Source of the DNA: Promicromonospora umidemergens
GTDB taxonomy: Bacteria > Actinomycetota > Actinomycetes > Actinomycetales > Cellulomonadaceae
Direction of reading: 5' to 3'
Assembly (NCBI RefSeq): GCF_024171995.1
Contig: NZ_JAMTCT010000015.1
Span: forward strand, 1-64,000
DNA length: 64,000 nt
Part shown: positions 52,956 through 62,184 of the stretch, one piece after another
How positions within the stretch are numbered: the first letter of the stretch is position 1
Layout of the letters: every line of letters starts with the position of its first letter
Program-made: the position numbers and the translations under genes
Notes under the pieces: generated by a model
The model's database searches: none
Seen by the model: only the letters and a program-made list of their open reading frames with translations
What the model was told of the DNA's origin: nothing

Positions 52956-53450
52956 TCAGCGCACCATACGGATCAGAGCGAAGTTGAGGTCATCGATGAA
53001 CCGGGCGCCGTCCGGCAAGAAGCCGTGTTTCTCGTAAAACCTGCGGGCGCGTGGGTTCGCATCAGCCACCCAGAGCTCAGCGGGTGCAGTGGGCGGTAGG
53101 ACTGCGCCGAGCAGGAGGGCACCGATCCCCGTCCCGTGACGCTCGCTGAGCACGTAGAGCGCCAACAACTCATCAGATCGGACTGGCAGCGGGACGCCGC
53201 TCTTCCTCCGGGTAGCTCCGGCCTTGGCGAAGCCCACCACCTGTTTGTCGACAACAGCGACCGAAAGATTCCCGGGCGCTTCCTCGGACAGCCGTTCGTG
53301 CCACCGCTGCGCGCGGCCATCGACGGTGTCGCTCTCCCAGTGCGCGACCGGGAGCAGGTCGGAGTACGTCTGCACCCAGGAGGTGTGGTGGACGACGGCG
53401 ATCGCCTCGGCGTCGTCGAGGACCGCAGGTCGCACCAGTGGCTCGCTCAT
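52956..53450 (-). CDS. GNAT acetyltransferase
   Basis: 164 residues from ATG 53450. LVRPAVLDDAEAIAVVHHTS starts the domain; YVLSERHGTGIGALLLGAVL is the acetyl-CoA loop; ADANPRARRFYEKHGFLPDG is the beta4-alpha4 region. Good GNAT signature; substrate unknown. Confidence 0.7.
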   Translation of the reverse strand: MSEPLVRPAVLDDAEAIAVVHHTSWVQTYSDLLPVAHWESDTVDGRAQRWHERLSEEAPGNLSVAVVDKQVVGFAKAGATRRKSGVPLPVRSDELLALYVLSERHGTGIGALLLGAVLPPTAPAELWVADANPRARRFYEKHGFLPDGARFIDDLNFALIRMVR

Positions 53451-53928
53451 CCGCTCACGATGGCACCCGACAAGCCTCGTCCGCGAAGCCTTTTCCTGGC
53501 CTTCTGCCGCACACCGCCACGTAGCGGACCCACGACGACGTGAGCTGGTGTGCGCCCTCTGACCTGCTGATACGCCTCGCACACCAGCAGGTGTGCGCCC
53601 GCGTGGTGTGCGCAGAGCGTGCGGTCGTTCGCCACGATCAACGCATGGACGTAGATCTCCGCCGCCTCAGCCGAACCACGGATGCCAGCGCGTGCGCCAT
53701 GCCGTCAGGCCTGTTGACCTGGACGGAGCAACCCAGAAAGTCTTCATTCCGGGTACCCGAATTTGCACGAGTTGGGGGACACACGTTCTCCCTGGTCACG
53801 CCCATGTCCCCCACTCCAACGGCGCCCAGGTGGAGACATCAAGTGGTACGTCAAGTAGTACATACCCGATGCATAGTGGCGAGCGTGGAGCAGACACACG
53901 CAGGTTCAAGCGGGACACTTCGGACATG

Positions 53929-53957
53929 CGCGGTGGTGGCAAATTGCCACCACCGCG
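53929..53957. repeat. Palindrome 1 of 3
   Basis: CGCGGTGGTGGCAA-A-TTGCCACCACCGCG: 14-bp perfect arms around one central base, followed by CGTGACCTGC. A small perfect palindrome GCAAATTTGC follows at 53964-53973. Confidence 0.65.
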
Positions 53958-54035
53958 TGACCTGCAAATTTGCCCAGGCATCCGGCAGCGACCTTCAGAG
54001 GCCCAGACGAGCCCGCAGGACAACCCGGACATCAA

Positions 54036-54060
54036 CGGTGGTGCCAATTTGGCACCACCG
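54036..54060. repeat. Palindrome 2 of 3
   Basis: CGGTGGTGCCAA-T-TTGGCACCACCG: 12-bp perfect arms, followed by the same CGTGACCTGC. Compared with palindrome 1, the inner G-C pair is swapped on both arms, a compensatory change. Confidence 0.65.
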
Positions 54061-54133
54061 CGTGACCTGCGCGGACTCGTGCGCGACCAGCAAAACGCCC
54101 GCCGGCGAGCACCGTGAGGACAAACAGGGCAAT

Positions 54134-54162
54134 TATGGTTCCGCCAATTTGGCAGGACCATA
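54134..54162. repeat. Palindrome 3 of 3
   Basis: TATGGTTCCGCCAA-T-TTGGCAGGACCATA: 14-bp arms, 12 matched, followed by a diverged CGACCTGC. The centre is 100 bp from palindrome 2 (which is 105 bp from palindrome 1). Confidence 0.6.
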
Positions 54163-54199
54163 CGACCTGCACAAACGCTCCAGCCTCAGTCGCGGATCG

Positions 54200-54660
54200 C
54201 TAGTCGGCCCGGCCGAAGGCCAGCAAATCGGTGCGCATCTGTTGAGTCTCAAGTTCCTGCCCGTGGGTGCGGTCCCGGATGTCCAGAGCTCGCAGCACCA
54301 GAGCACGGTCCGCCTCGCCGATCTGGCCAGTCAGCCGCAGCGACGTAAACCCGGCACCAATGACGATGTCAGGTCGACGTCGTCCTCGTTCAAGTCGGCC
54401 GGCACCAGCGGAGCGTCCTCGAACCACTCGGGCGCGATCTGTGCCGACGTCGAACCGCTGTCCAGCTTGTCGGCCTGCTTCACCCAGCCGGCCAAGAGAT
54501 CCCAGCCCTCGTCGTTGCCGATCGGCGCGAGGTCGTCGCCCGGATCGTCGTAGATCGGGTCCCGAAAGTGCGCGGCGAACTCCGAGTGCTTCGGCCCCAG
54601 ATCAAAGACCTCGTCATCAGTCTCGACCCTCTTCAGAAAGCGCCTGAACAGACTTGCCAC
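54200..54660 (-). pseudogene. Hypothetical protein, frameshifted
   Basis: First 85 or so residues: MASLFRRFLKRVETDDEVFD, then DPIYDDPGDDLAPIGNDEGW and DLNEDDVDL. The continuation DIVIGAGFTSLRLTGQIGEA, then ALDIRDR, is in the next frame, shifted near 54372. It ends DLLAFGRAD. A single-base error or true pseudogene; family unknown. Confidence 0.5.
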
Positions 54661-54797
54661 GGTTCACCTCAATCCTTCGCTGAACTGGGCCCGACATGGA
54701 CCGAGACGTCACCTCGATCGAGCTCTGGTCGCCCGAGGGGCGGCAGAACCTGCTCGCTGTCTGGATGACTACACCGACCGGTCGATACCGTGGCCGG

Positions 54798-56105
54798 GTG
54801 AGCGACGATCATGACACCACGTCACCCTCCACGACGACGCACAGTTCCCCGGCAGTGCTCCAGATCCGGATCGATCTCGACGACACCAAGCCACCCACCT
54901 GGCGTCGGCTGAACCTGCGGGCCGACCTCACGCTCGACGTCGTACACCAAATCATCCAGGACGCGTTCAGATGGGAAGACTCGCACCTGCACCGGTTCGC
55001 GCTCGGCGGCAGCGTGTGGGACCGCGACGCCCAGCTCTTCCTGTGCCCGTTCGACGTCGCCGAGGGCGAGGAGGAAGGAACCCCGGAGGAACAGGTCCGC
55101 CTCGACCAGGTCCTGAACGATCCCGGTGACGTCCTGCGGTACGTGTACGACTACGGCGACGACTGGCAGCTCAGGCTGCGACTTGAGAAGGTCCTGTCCG
55201 CAGATCCGGGTACTCCGCCGGCGGTGTGCGTGGACGGACGGCGCGCGGCACCACCGGAAGACTCACGATTCGAGTACATGAACGATGGCCTCGCTGCTCT
55301 GGTCGAGGACCCTGACCGGTTCGAGCCCGCCGAGGTGAACGAGCAGCTCGGTCGGCCCTGGTACGCGCTACGCGCCCGTGACGTGCACCCGCGGCTGCTG
55401 GAGCTGGTGAACATGCTCTCGATCACCAGCGAGGGCGCCGAGCTCGGCGCCCGGCTCGCTGCCCTCCCGGACTCATCGGAAAGGCCGTTCGACGACGACC
55501 TCAGGACCGCGCTCAGCGCCCACCTGTGGTTCCTTGACCGGGCCGGGGACGGCGGCATCCCCCTCACCCCGGCGGGCTACCTCCGCCCGGCAGTCGTGGA
55601 AGAGGCCGCCACCCTGATCCCCTCGATGTCGGACTGGATCGGCAAAGCCAACCGGGAAGACCTCACCTACCCGGTCGCGAAGTTTCGAGAGTCGCTGGTC
55701 AAGCGCCTCCGGCTGCTGCGCAAGTACAAGGGAGCGCTGTACCTCACCCGTGCCGGCGCCGCTGCCCGCGACCGGCCCGCGGTGCTCTTCGAGCACCTCG
55801 CCGCATCGATCACCCCGCCACAAGAGCGCGATCGGTCTGTCGTCGACGCCGACCTGCTCATGCTCGCCTATGCGGCTATCACGCCCGACGGCGAACTCCC
55901 CTTGGACCGGATCGCCGCCCACCTGACCGACCTCGGCTACCAGTACGACGACGGTCAGCCGATCGCCAGATACGACGTCCTCCACTACGAGACCAACGTC
56001 CACGACATCCTCGTGAACATCGCCGAACCGCCAGCAGGACGTCGACCACGGAGCCAGATCAGCGCGGTCGCGTCGGCCCTGGCCAGGACGGCCCTGCAGC
56101 GCTGA
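54798..56105 (+). CDS. Plasmid pRiA4b ORF-3 family protein
   Basis: 435 residues from GTG 54798 (frame open to 54696). The first 140 residues (LQIRIDLDDTKPPTWRRLNL, then IIQDAFRWEDSHLHRFALGG, and YVYDYGDDWQLRLRLEKVL) are the PRiA4_ORF3 domain, found on mobile elements and of unknown function. The rest is a mostly helical extension with HEAT-like spacing. Stand-alone; downstream hairpins not obvious. Confidence 0.75.
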   Translation: MSDDHDTTSPSTTTHSSPAVLQIRIDLDDTKPPTWRRLNLRADLTLDVVHQIIQDAFRWEDSHLHRFALGGSVWDRDAQLFLCPFDVAEGEEEGTPEEQVRLDQVLNDPGDVLRYVYDYGDDWQLRLRLEKVLSADPGTPPAVCVDGRRAAPPEDSRFEYMNDGLAALVEDPDRFEPAEVNEQLGRPWYALRARDVHPRLLELVNMLSITSEGAELGARLAALPDSSERPFDDDLRTALSAHLWFLDRAGDGGIPLTPAGYLRPAVVEEAATLIPSMSDWIGKANREDLTYPVAKFRESLVKRLRLLRKYKGALYLTRAGAAARDRPAVLFEHLAASITPPQERDRSVVDADLLMLAYAAITPDGELPLDRIAAHLTDLGYQYDDGQPIARYDVLHYETNVHDILVNIAEPPAGRRPRSQISAVASALARTALQR

Positions 56106-56256
56106 GGCCCAACACCGTTGTCCGAGACTCTGACGCCACAGGTCCAGCCATCAGCGACCTACTCGCACGAGGAAGAAATCGGGCAGCCAGTCCGTTCGCG
56201 TAGTAGATTCAACTACGTGAACCAGGAGCAGGGGGCAGCAAGAACCAGATCCGGCC

Positions 56257-56439
56257 GTGACGCCGAACTGGAAGCACCGGGCCGACTACATCCGCACCAG
56301 GTCGACCAGGAAGGAGTCGTCCGGGGAGACGAACATCGAGCCGGAGTGGGCCGACGAGGCGTTCACCGATCCACCAGGACCAGACTCGGCCCACGGCCGA
56401 CAACGAGAACAACGACGCGAGCAAGAAGGAGGGGGTGTG
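56257..56439 (+). pseudogene. BrnT-like toxin remnant
   Basis: MTPNWKHRADYIRTRSTRKE, then NIEPEWADEAFTDPPGPDSA, the N-terminal part of a BrnT-type toxin common in actinobacteria. The middle is deleted so that the frame runs into the antitoxin gene without a stop. Non-functional as a toxin. Confidence 0.55.
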
Positions 56440-56775
56440 ATGAGTGAGAAGACGCCGATCGAGGAGCTGCTGACCGAGGTCTCCGCCGAGTCCGAGGCCC
56501 GTCGGCACGACCCACTGCCCGAAGGCGCCCTTGGCGTTCGGCAGGGTGATGGCGCCGCCCCGCGAGTGCTGTCCGTGCGCCTGACCGACCTGCAGTATCA
56601 GCGCCTGGTCGCCGCCGCAGCTGAGAAAGACCTGCCGGTCTCGACCATGGCACGTCTGGCCATCCTCGAACAGCTCGACAGCTCCACGCGCCCGGCATCT
56701 GGACCGATCGACCTGAACGCGATGACCGAGGCGCTGCGCAAGGTCATCCGCCCCGAGTTCCTCAAGGCCTCCTGA
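56440..56775 (+). CDS. Antitoxin of the collapsed pair (RHH-like)
   Basis: 111 residues from ATG 56440: MSEKTPIEELLTEVSAESEA, then VLSVRLTDLQYQRLVAAAAE and ISTMARLAILEQLDSS-like residues typical of ribbon-helix-helix antitoxins. It is in frame with the toxin remnant upstream, so a fusion protein could be made. It may also be made alone. Confidence 0.55.
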   Translation: MSEKTPIEELLTEVSAESEARRHDPLPEGALGVRQGDGAAPRVLSVRLTDLQYQRLVAAAAEKDLPVSTMARLAILEQLDSSTRPASGPIDLNAMTEALRKVIRPEFLKAS

Positions 56776-56900
56776 GCCCTACCGGATCAAGGAAGTCCAT
56801 TCAGATCAGCGCAACCACGTCGACGCTGGCCAACACGGCCCTGCGGCCTAACGGCCACCTCGCTACCGGTCGCTTGACTCAGGCCCTTCGCGACACCCGT

Positions 56901-57044
56901 TCACCACAGGCCCCAACGCTTGCGGCGCTTGCTGCTCCCCCACACTCCCTTGGCCAGGTTCTTGCTACGACCCTTGGTCGTGCTTCCCCACAGGCCCCGC
57001 TTCCAGCTCTTCGCACGAGATTTCCGACCCCACAGACCAGCCAT
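56901..57044 (-). CDS. 47-residue basic protein with GLWG repeats
   Basis: From ATG 57044 with AGGGGG seven bases upstream: MAGLWGRKSRAKSWKR, then GLWGSTTKGRSKNLAK, then GVWGSSKRRKRW and GLW. Three full repeats of about 16 residues beginning G-(L/V)-W-G followed by Lys/Arg. Very basic, no family known to me. It lies 116 nt after the AIPR gene on the same strand. Confidence 0.5.
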   Translation of the reverse strand: MAGLWGRKSRAKSWKRGLWGSTTKGRSKNLAKGVWGSSKRRKRWGLW

Positions 57045-57159
57045 CAGCGACCCCCTCGCGTAAGGACGGGCATCCAGACTACGCACGCCTCCCGCCCACG
57101 AACACGATAGATCGTGCGCCAACGAAGACATCAACCACCGGCGTGATCACCGTCAGTCC

Positions 57160-58893
57160 TCACCGACCGGTGATGCTGGTCAGCTCCCTGCGGGCCCGCT
57201 CGGCGAACCGCTCGTTGCGCACCGCCTCACCCAACGGCACCCCGGCCTCCCGTTCGGCATCGATGGCCCGCTGGATCACGGGCAGCAGCTCGTGGACGAC
57301 CAGCTTTTCCGCGGCCTCCGCGTCCCAGACCACGTCAAGAATGCGGGTGCACGCCTTCGTGACCGCCTTGTCGTGGGTCGGCACGGCCCCCGGTCCGAGC
57401 AGCTTCTGTCGGATCAGCGCCATCAGGTGGTACTGGGTGGGCCGGTAGCCACGGTTGACGCGCTGGTTGCGGATCAGCCACTCCAGCCGATACCAGGTCG
57501 CCGCGGCAGTGTAGTAGAGGATCGGCTGCTGGTCAGCGGCGTACAACTCCTCGCCACGCGCCTTCATCAGGTCCTGGTAGCGGCCCACACGAGACGGTTC
57601 GTCCATGAACATCGCCAGGTACGCGCGGCTGAGCTGAGGACGGCTGATGACCCGGGTCTTCTCCACGTCCTTGCGTTCGCTGTACTGCTTCGCGCGACGT
57701 TCGTAGAAGAGCCGGTGCGGCTTGTCCCAGCCGAGGGTGAAGAAGTCTTCCAGCTGCTTGTGGAAGTCCTGCCGCGCGGCCAGGTCCTCAGCACTGACCG
57801 GAGTCTGCTGGTTGGTCGCGGCCACGATGCCCTGAATCACGTCCTCGTCCTTCGAGTGCACGATGTGGACGCTGACGTACACCTGATCGGTGAGCTGATC
57901 GCGTTCGTGGAACAGCACGTGGCAGGTCTGGCATCCGTTGACGATCTGGAAGTCGTCCAGCACGAAGTTGTCGCCGACCCGGTTCATCTTCCGGGTCACG
58001 ATGGTGATGCCGTTGTTCATCACGGCGAACCTCTGCCGCTTGACCGGGTCCCGCAGGGTGTCTCGTATGCCGCTGTTGACGGCGTTGTATCCCTGGAAGG
58101 CCCGGACGTTGCTCTCGAACAGGTTCTCCCGCAGCTTTCCCGAGTCGTCCTCCAGCACGGTGCGCACCAGCTCCGAAGCGCCGACCAGTCCCACGAACGA
58201 CTGCTCGACACCCGGAGCCGTCGGCATCGCGAACTGCTTCGGCACCGGCACGGTGACCTCGACGGTGCTGATCGCCTGCTGGTACAGCGCGCGCAGCTCC
58301 GGCCGGTTCACACAGCGCACCTCGACCGTCTCGAACCGGTTGAGCTTGCCCAGATGCCTCTCGGCCGATCGCGCCTTGCGGTGGACCATCTCCGCTATCT
58401 GATCACCGGTGGTCACATAGCGGACGTGCAGCTCCGGCAGCCGGCCGGCCAGCCGTGCGGGGTCCTGGTACACGGCGTCCAGGCATTCGCGCAGGCCCTT
58501 CACGTCGTCCGACACCTCGTACGGGATGGCTTCCGCCCCGCACAGGTGGCCAAGATTCTCCGCGAGGTCCGAGATCACCTTGGTCTCGAACTTGCTGCTG
58601 GTCTTGGCCTGGATGATCACCACCTGCACCTGCGGCCGCCTGCGTTCCTGCATCGCCACCTGGACGTCCGTCGGATCCCGGTACATCTGCCCGTCGATCA
58701 GCACCGCGTAGGCGTCGATGCCGAGGTCGTTGCCCCCGCCCGTGCGGTATGTGTCGGGGTTGAACGGCTCGTTGTAGTACGAGTTCAGCACGCAGTAGGC
58801 GGCGAACGCCTCGAACGCCTCTGCCTCAGGCAGCTCGGTCAGGTCCTGGTCCTGCTGGAAAGCCTCGAGCAGACTCTGGATCACTCTCTCCAC
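57160..58893 (-). CDS. AIPR-family protein with PD-(D/E)XK core
   Basis: 577 residues from GTG 58893 (AGAAGGGG upstream). GNDLGIDAYAVLIDG (D60) and VVIIQAKTSS (Q95-A-K97) form an N-terminal PD-(D/E)XK nuclease site. The middle has AVNSGIRDTLRD, NNGITIVTRK and FQIVNGCQTCHVL, the AIPR signature. AIPR proteins are abortive-infection effectors. It is 33 nt after the HerA-like gene. Confidence 0.8.
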   Translation of the reverse strand: MERVIQSLLEAFQQDQDLTELPEAEAFEAFAAYCVLNSYYNEPFNPDTYRTGGGNDLGIDAYAVLIDGQMYRDPTDVQVAMQERRRPQVQVVIIQAKTSSKFETKVISDLAENLGHLCGAEAIPYEVSDDVKGLRECLDAVYQDPARLAGRLPELHVRYVTTGDQIAEMVHRKARSAERHLGKLNRFETVEVRCVNRPELRALYQQAISTVEVTVPVPKQFAMPTAPGVEQSFVGLVGASELVRTVLEDDSGKLRENLFESNVRAFQGYNAVNSGIRDTLRDPVKRQRFAVMNNGITIVTRKMNRVGDNFVLDDFQIVNGCQTCHVLFHERDQLTDQVYVSVHIVHSKDEDVIQGIVAATNQQTPVSAEDLAARQDFHKQLEDFFTLGWDKPHRLFYERRAKQYSERKDVEKTRVISRPQLSRAYLAMFMDEPSRVGRYQDLMKARGEELYAADQQPILYYTAAATWYRLEWLIRNQRVNRGYRPTQYHLMALIRQKLLGPGAVPTHDKAVTKACTRILDVVWDAEAAEKLVVHELLPVIQRAIDAEREAGVPLGEAVRNERFAERARRELTSITGR

Positions 58894-58926
58894 GGTGGGT
58901 CCCCTTCTTCCTCTCGTGCGCGGACC

Positions 58927-61900
58927 TCACACCTGCCGGGCGCGGTCGATGACCTCCTCGACGGTCAGCGGGCTCGACGGGTGGTAGCTCAGGCAGATGG
59001 GGGTGCGAATCTTCTGAAATGCCAGCCCCTCGGCAACGGCATAGAACTCACCGGTGCCCAGCCGGGAGATGTCTGGTACCGCACTGGACTTCGCGGCTGC
59101 CATCTCCCTGGCAGCGGTGATCTGCGACGGACTGTTGAGGAACCCGTACAGCTGCGTGGCGGCGTTGCCGGAGATCCGGTTGTGGATACCGCGTGGCGCC
59201 TGCGTGGCGAACACCAGGCCGAGTCCGTACTTGCGGGCCTGCGAGGCCAGCGCGAGGGTGCTGTGCGTGCTCGCGGTCAGCGAACCGGACGGAGCGATGG
59301 TCTGCGCCTCGTCCATGACCAGTAGTCCACCGAGCGGCCGGTCCCCGGCGGGGTTCCGCTTGATCCAGGCGAACAGAGCCATCTGGAGCTGGTTGACGAA
59401 GCTCTGCCGTTGCTCCTCGGTAGGCAGGCCGATCAGGCTGATCACCGAGATCCGGGCACGTTTCCCCGCCTCGGGGGTGAGCAGCACGCCGGGGTCCACC
59501 GGTTCACCGACCCCGCCGAACAACGGATCGTTGATCGTGGCTGCACGCAAGGTCTGCGCCATGTCCGCGGCCATCTCGTGCGCTTTGGCCAGTCGCGTCA
59601 CGCCATCGGGCAGGTCACCGAGCAGATCCAGGAAGTGGCTGAGCCCTTCGCCGCCCTTGCGTGCGAAGTACTGCAGCGCCTGGTTGAGAACGGCCCGTGA
59701 ACGCTCGGCCTTCGCAGTCGGACCGTCGGCGCGGGCACGCGGTGCGAGCGCGGCGACCGCCGTGTCAACGGCCTGGCGGAACTCGTCCGGGTCGTCGGCA
59801 ACCGCGGCGAAATCGGGCAGCGGGCGAAACGCCAGCGGCCGACCGGATTCCCGGCGGGGCGTCCAGACCACGACATCGGTGTTGCGAAGGTAGTCGTCGG
59901 CGCGGGCCGCGTCATGGGGTCCCCAAGCATCCGGTGGCTGCGGCCACGGGTCGCCAAGCCGCGCCAGGTCATTGTTGGGGTCGAGCACGATCGCGGACAC
60001 GCCACGCAGAGCGCACTCCTCGACCAGCCGGCGGATCAGCACTGTCTTGCCCGATCCGGACCCGGCGAAGATCGCCGTGTGCTTCCGCAGCGACTCCAGA
60101 CTGATCGTCACCGGCGCACCGGTGTCCATCCGGTCACCCACGTGCAGCGTCAACGGATCCGCTGCCGCCTGGCCCGGAGCCACCACCACCGGGTCGGTGG
60201 TGTCAGGGGCAACGAACGGCAAGGTTGCGGCGGACGGTTGCGGCATGGGGACCGGCCCTGGTTCAGGACGCGGCGGTTCCGGGTCGTCCCTCGGATCGCC
60301 GAACACCGCGCGCAGGAGCGCGGTGCGTCCGGCCGGGCGGCGGCTGAGCAACCATGCCCTGAACCGGGCCGGTGGCTGGGTGCCAGCGAGTCGCTCCAAG
60401 GCCGCGAACGTGCGAAGTCCGGTCTCCAGCGTCTCCCTCGACAGCTCGATCACGACCCCGCCGGCCGCCTCGAACTCCTGGACCTTCTGCCGGGTCTTGT
60501 TGCCGTTCGACCACTCACCGGTGCGCAACAGGAAGACTTTACGTTTCTGCGCCGATGGGTCCAGCCCCGTGGCGATCAGGACCCGGTCGATCCGATTGAT
60601 GACCGCCCGCCCGTCTCGCCACCCGATCGCCCGGAACGACCAGTAGATCTTGTCTTCGGTGTCCTCGTCGATGATCCGGTGCACTTCAGCGTGCAGGGCA
60701 GGATTTCCGGCGGCCATCGTCTCCAGAGGCAGCACATAACGGAGGCGTTCTTCACCCTGCTCGACGATCCACCACTTCAACGCTGAACGGATAAGGCGCG
60801 GTACGTGCTGATCTTCCTGCTTCGGGTCGAGTGACTTTGCGACGTCCGCGATCACGCTCGTATCGTTCACCAAGGCGGTCAGCTGCTCGTCGATCTCGGT
60901 GAACGCACCCTGATCTGACGGCAATGGCGCAGGCCCCGGTCGCGGCGTAGGCGTGTCCTTGCCACTCGGCTCGGCAATGCTGGTCAGCTCGACGACGTGG
61001 TTCGCGCCCAGGCACGCCCGGAGGTGGGTATCGATCTGGCGGATGAGGCCGCGAGCAGTGAACAGGCCAGAGTCGGCGAACGCTTCCGGCCGTACCGGCC
61101 AGGTTGGATAGGGCGGGGTAAATCCGACCTCGCCGAATTTGAGCGCGAACCGCCTTTCGATGAGCGTCCGCCCGATCACTGCTGACGGGACGGTGTCCAG
61201 CTGCTCGGCGTGGCGGAACCGTTGCTCGACGGAGCCCAGCGAATGTTGGTGGATTCGCTTCCAGACCGGCTCGGTGCAGGCAACCAGAACCAGTGTCCGA
61301 CGAGTGACCTCGCGCAGCTCCATGAGCCCGCTGCCGACGTCGTCGAACATCTGCTTCCTGGGCAGACCCATCGATTCAGGTTCAGCGTCAGGTCCCTCGG
61401 ACGCGGCGCCGTCGGCCGCTCGATCCGATTGCTGGATAAGCGTGTCGATCTGGTCCAGGGCGATCACGCTCGGCCCGGTGAGCGCGATCAGCTTGAAGAG
61501 CTCACCGACCGTCTCGTGCGGCTTCCTAGAGGCGGCGCGAATACCCCATTCGGCGCGTTCGCCTACCACCAGCTCGTCTTCCGCCGACAGTAGATAGGCG
61601 CTGCCGACCTCCCTGATCGCCAGCGACCTGCTGGCCAGCAGCGTCAGGGCTCGCAGAGTGTGTCCACATTCGAAGGCGAGCTGCTGGTCGACGTCGTCCA
61701 GCGCCTCGACGATGCCGTCGAGTCCCGACCGGGTCGGTTCGTCGTGCCCCATGAGCTGCCGGTGCAAGGGTTCGGGCAGATCGAGTCTTTGAGACAGTCC
61801 CCGTCGCAGGGCTTCACCCTGCTTGACTCCGTCACGGCCGGGTCGCAGCAGGCCGCCGAGCACGTCGTGCACCACCTTCTGCCAGAAGGCCCGCTCGTGG

Positions 61901-62184
61901 CGCAGGTCAAGGGCGAAGAAATAGCCGCCCGCCGCCATGACCCGCGACCGTACGGCCGCGACAAGGTGAGTCTTTCCCGAACCGGGCTGTCCGGTGACGA
62001 CCACGCCGAGCGGGCTCTCCGCGGAGCTGGCCTTGGCGTCGCGGAAACCGTCCATGACCGTACCGAACGCCGAACCGTTGAGGCCTGCGACGTGGGTCTC
62101 CGGGTCCTCCCACACGCCGTCCCTGCTGATCGCCCAGTTGACCCTGGTCAGTTCCGCCAGTGCGCCGCGCTCGATCTCCCTCAT
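58927..62184 (-). CDS. Dual P-loop ATPase, AAA + HerA-like
   Basis: 1085 residues. First P-loop GQPGSGKTH at residues 65-73 with a Walker B SVIALDQIDTL near 250 (AAA/ORC-like N-terminal half). Second P-loop GSGSGKT near 700 with IVLDPNNDLARLGDPW after it and LLVMDEAQT near 955, as in HerA/DUF87 translocases. Two motors in one chain suggest a DNA-translocating sensor that loads or activates the AIPR nuclease. ATG overlaps the wHTH gene's stop (ATGA). Confidence 0.8.
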   Translation of the reverse strand: MREIERGALAELTRVNWAISRDGVWEDPETHVAGLNGSAFGTVMDGFRDAKASSAESPLGVVVTGQPGSGKTHLVAAVRSRVMAAGGYFFALDLRHERAFWQKVVHDVLGGLLRPGRDGVKQGEALRRGLSQRLDLPEPLHRQLMGHDEPTRSGLDGIVEALDDVDQQLAFECGHTLRALTLLASRSLAIREVGSAYLLSAEDELVVGERAEWGIRAASRKPHETVGELFKLIALTGPSVIALDQIDTLIQQSDRAADGAASEGPDAEPESMGLPRKQMFDDVGSGLMELREVTRRTLVLVACTEPVWKRIHQHSLGSVEQRFRHAEQLDTVPSAVIGRTLIERRFALKFGEVGFTPPYPTWPVRPEAFADSGLFTARGLIRQIDTHLRACLGANHVVELTSIAEPSGKDTPTPRPGPAPLPSDQGAFTEIDEQLTALVNDTSVIADVAKSLDPKQEDQHVPRLIRSALKWWIVEQGEERLRYVLPLETMAAGNPALHAEVHRIIDEDTEDKIYWSFRAIGWRDGRAVINRIDRVLIATGLDPSAQKRKVFLLRTGEWSNGNKTRQKVQEFEAAGGVVIELSRETLETGLRTFAALERLAGTQPPARFRAWLLSRRPAGRTALLRAVFGDPRDDPEPPRPEPGPVPMPQPSAATLPFVAPDTTDPVVVAPGQAAADPLTLHVGDRMDTGAPVTISLESLRKHTAIFAGSGSGKTVLIRRLVEECALRGVSAIVLDPNNDLARLGDPWPQPPDAWGPHDAARADDYLRNTDVVVWTPRRESGRPLAFRPLPDFAAVADDPDEFRQAVDTAVAALAPRARADGPTAKAERSRAVLNQALQYFARKGGEGLSHFLDLLGDLPDGVTRLAKAHEMAADMAQTLRAATINDPLFGGVGEPVDPGVLLTPEAGKRARISVISLIGLPTEEQRQSFVNQLQMALFAWIKRNPAGDRPLGGLLVMDEAQTIAPSGSLTASTHSTLALASQARKYGLGLVFATQAPRGIHNRISGNAATQLYGFLNSPSQITAAREMAAAKSSAVPDISRLGTGEFYAVAEGLAFQKIRTPICLSYHPSSPLTVEEVIDRARQV

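Larger units (their letters stand above)
53451..54199. other. Non-coding stretch holding the palindrome array
   Basis: About 750 bp with no supported gene. Contains GTGTGCGC repeats at 53549-53612 and three imperfect palindromes (separate entries). Long open frames across it are by-products of the repeats. Confidence 0.5.

Noticed and set aside
53549-53612. GTGTGCGC repeats as a CRISPR or iteron array
   Set aside because: Spacing is irregular and only three short copies are present.
53540-54553. 338-codon plus-strand frame across the palindrome array
   Set aside because: Amino-acid composition follows the repeats, no family, no ribosome site.
57292-59325. 677-codon plus-strand frame over AIPR/HerA genes
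   Set aside because: Mirror of the coding strand; Leu/Val/His-rich composition typical of antisense high-GC sequence.
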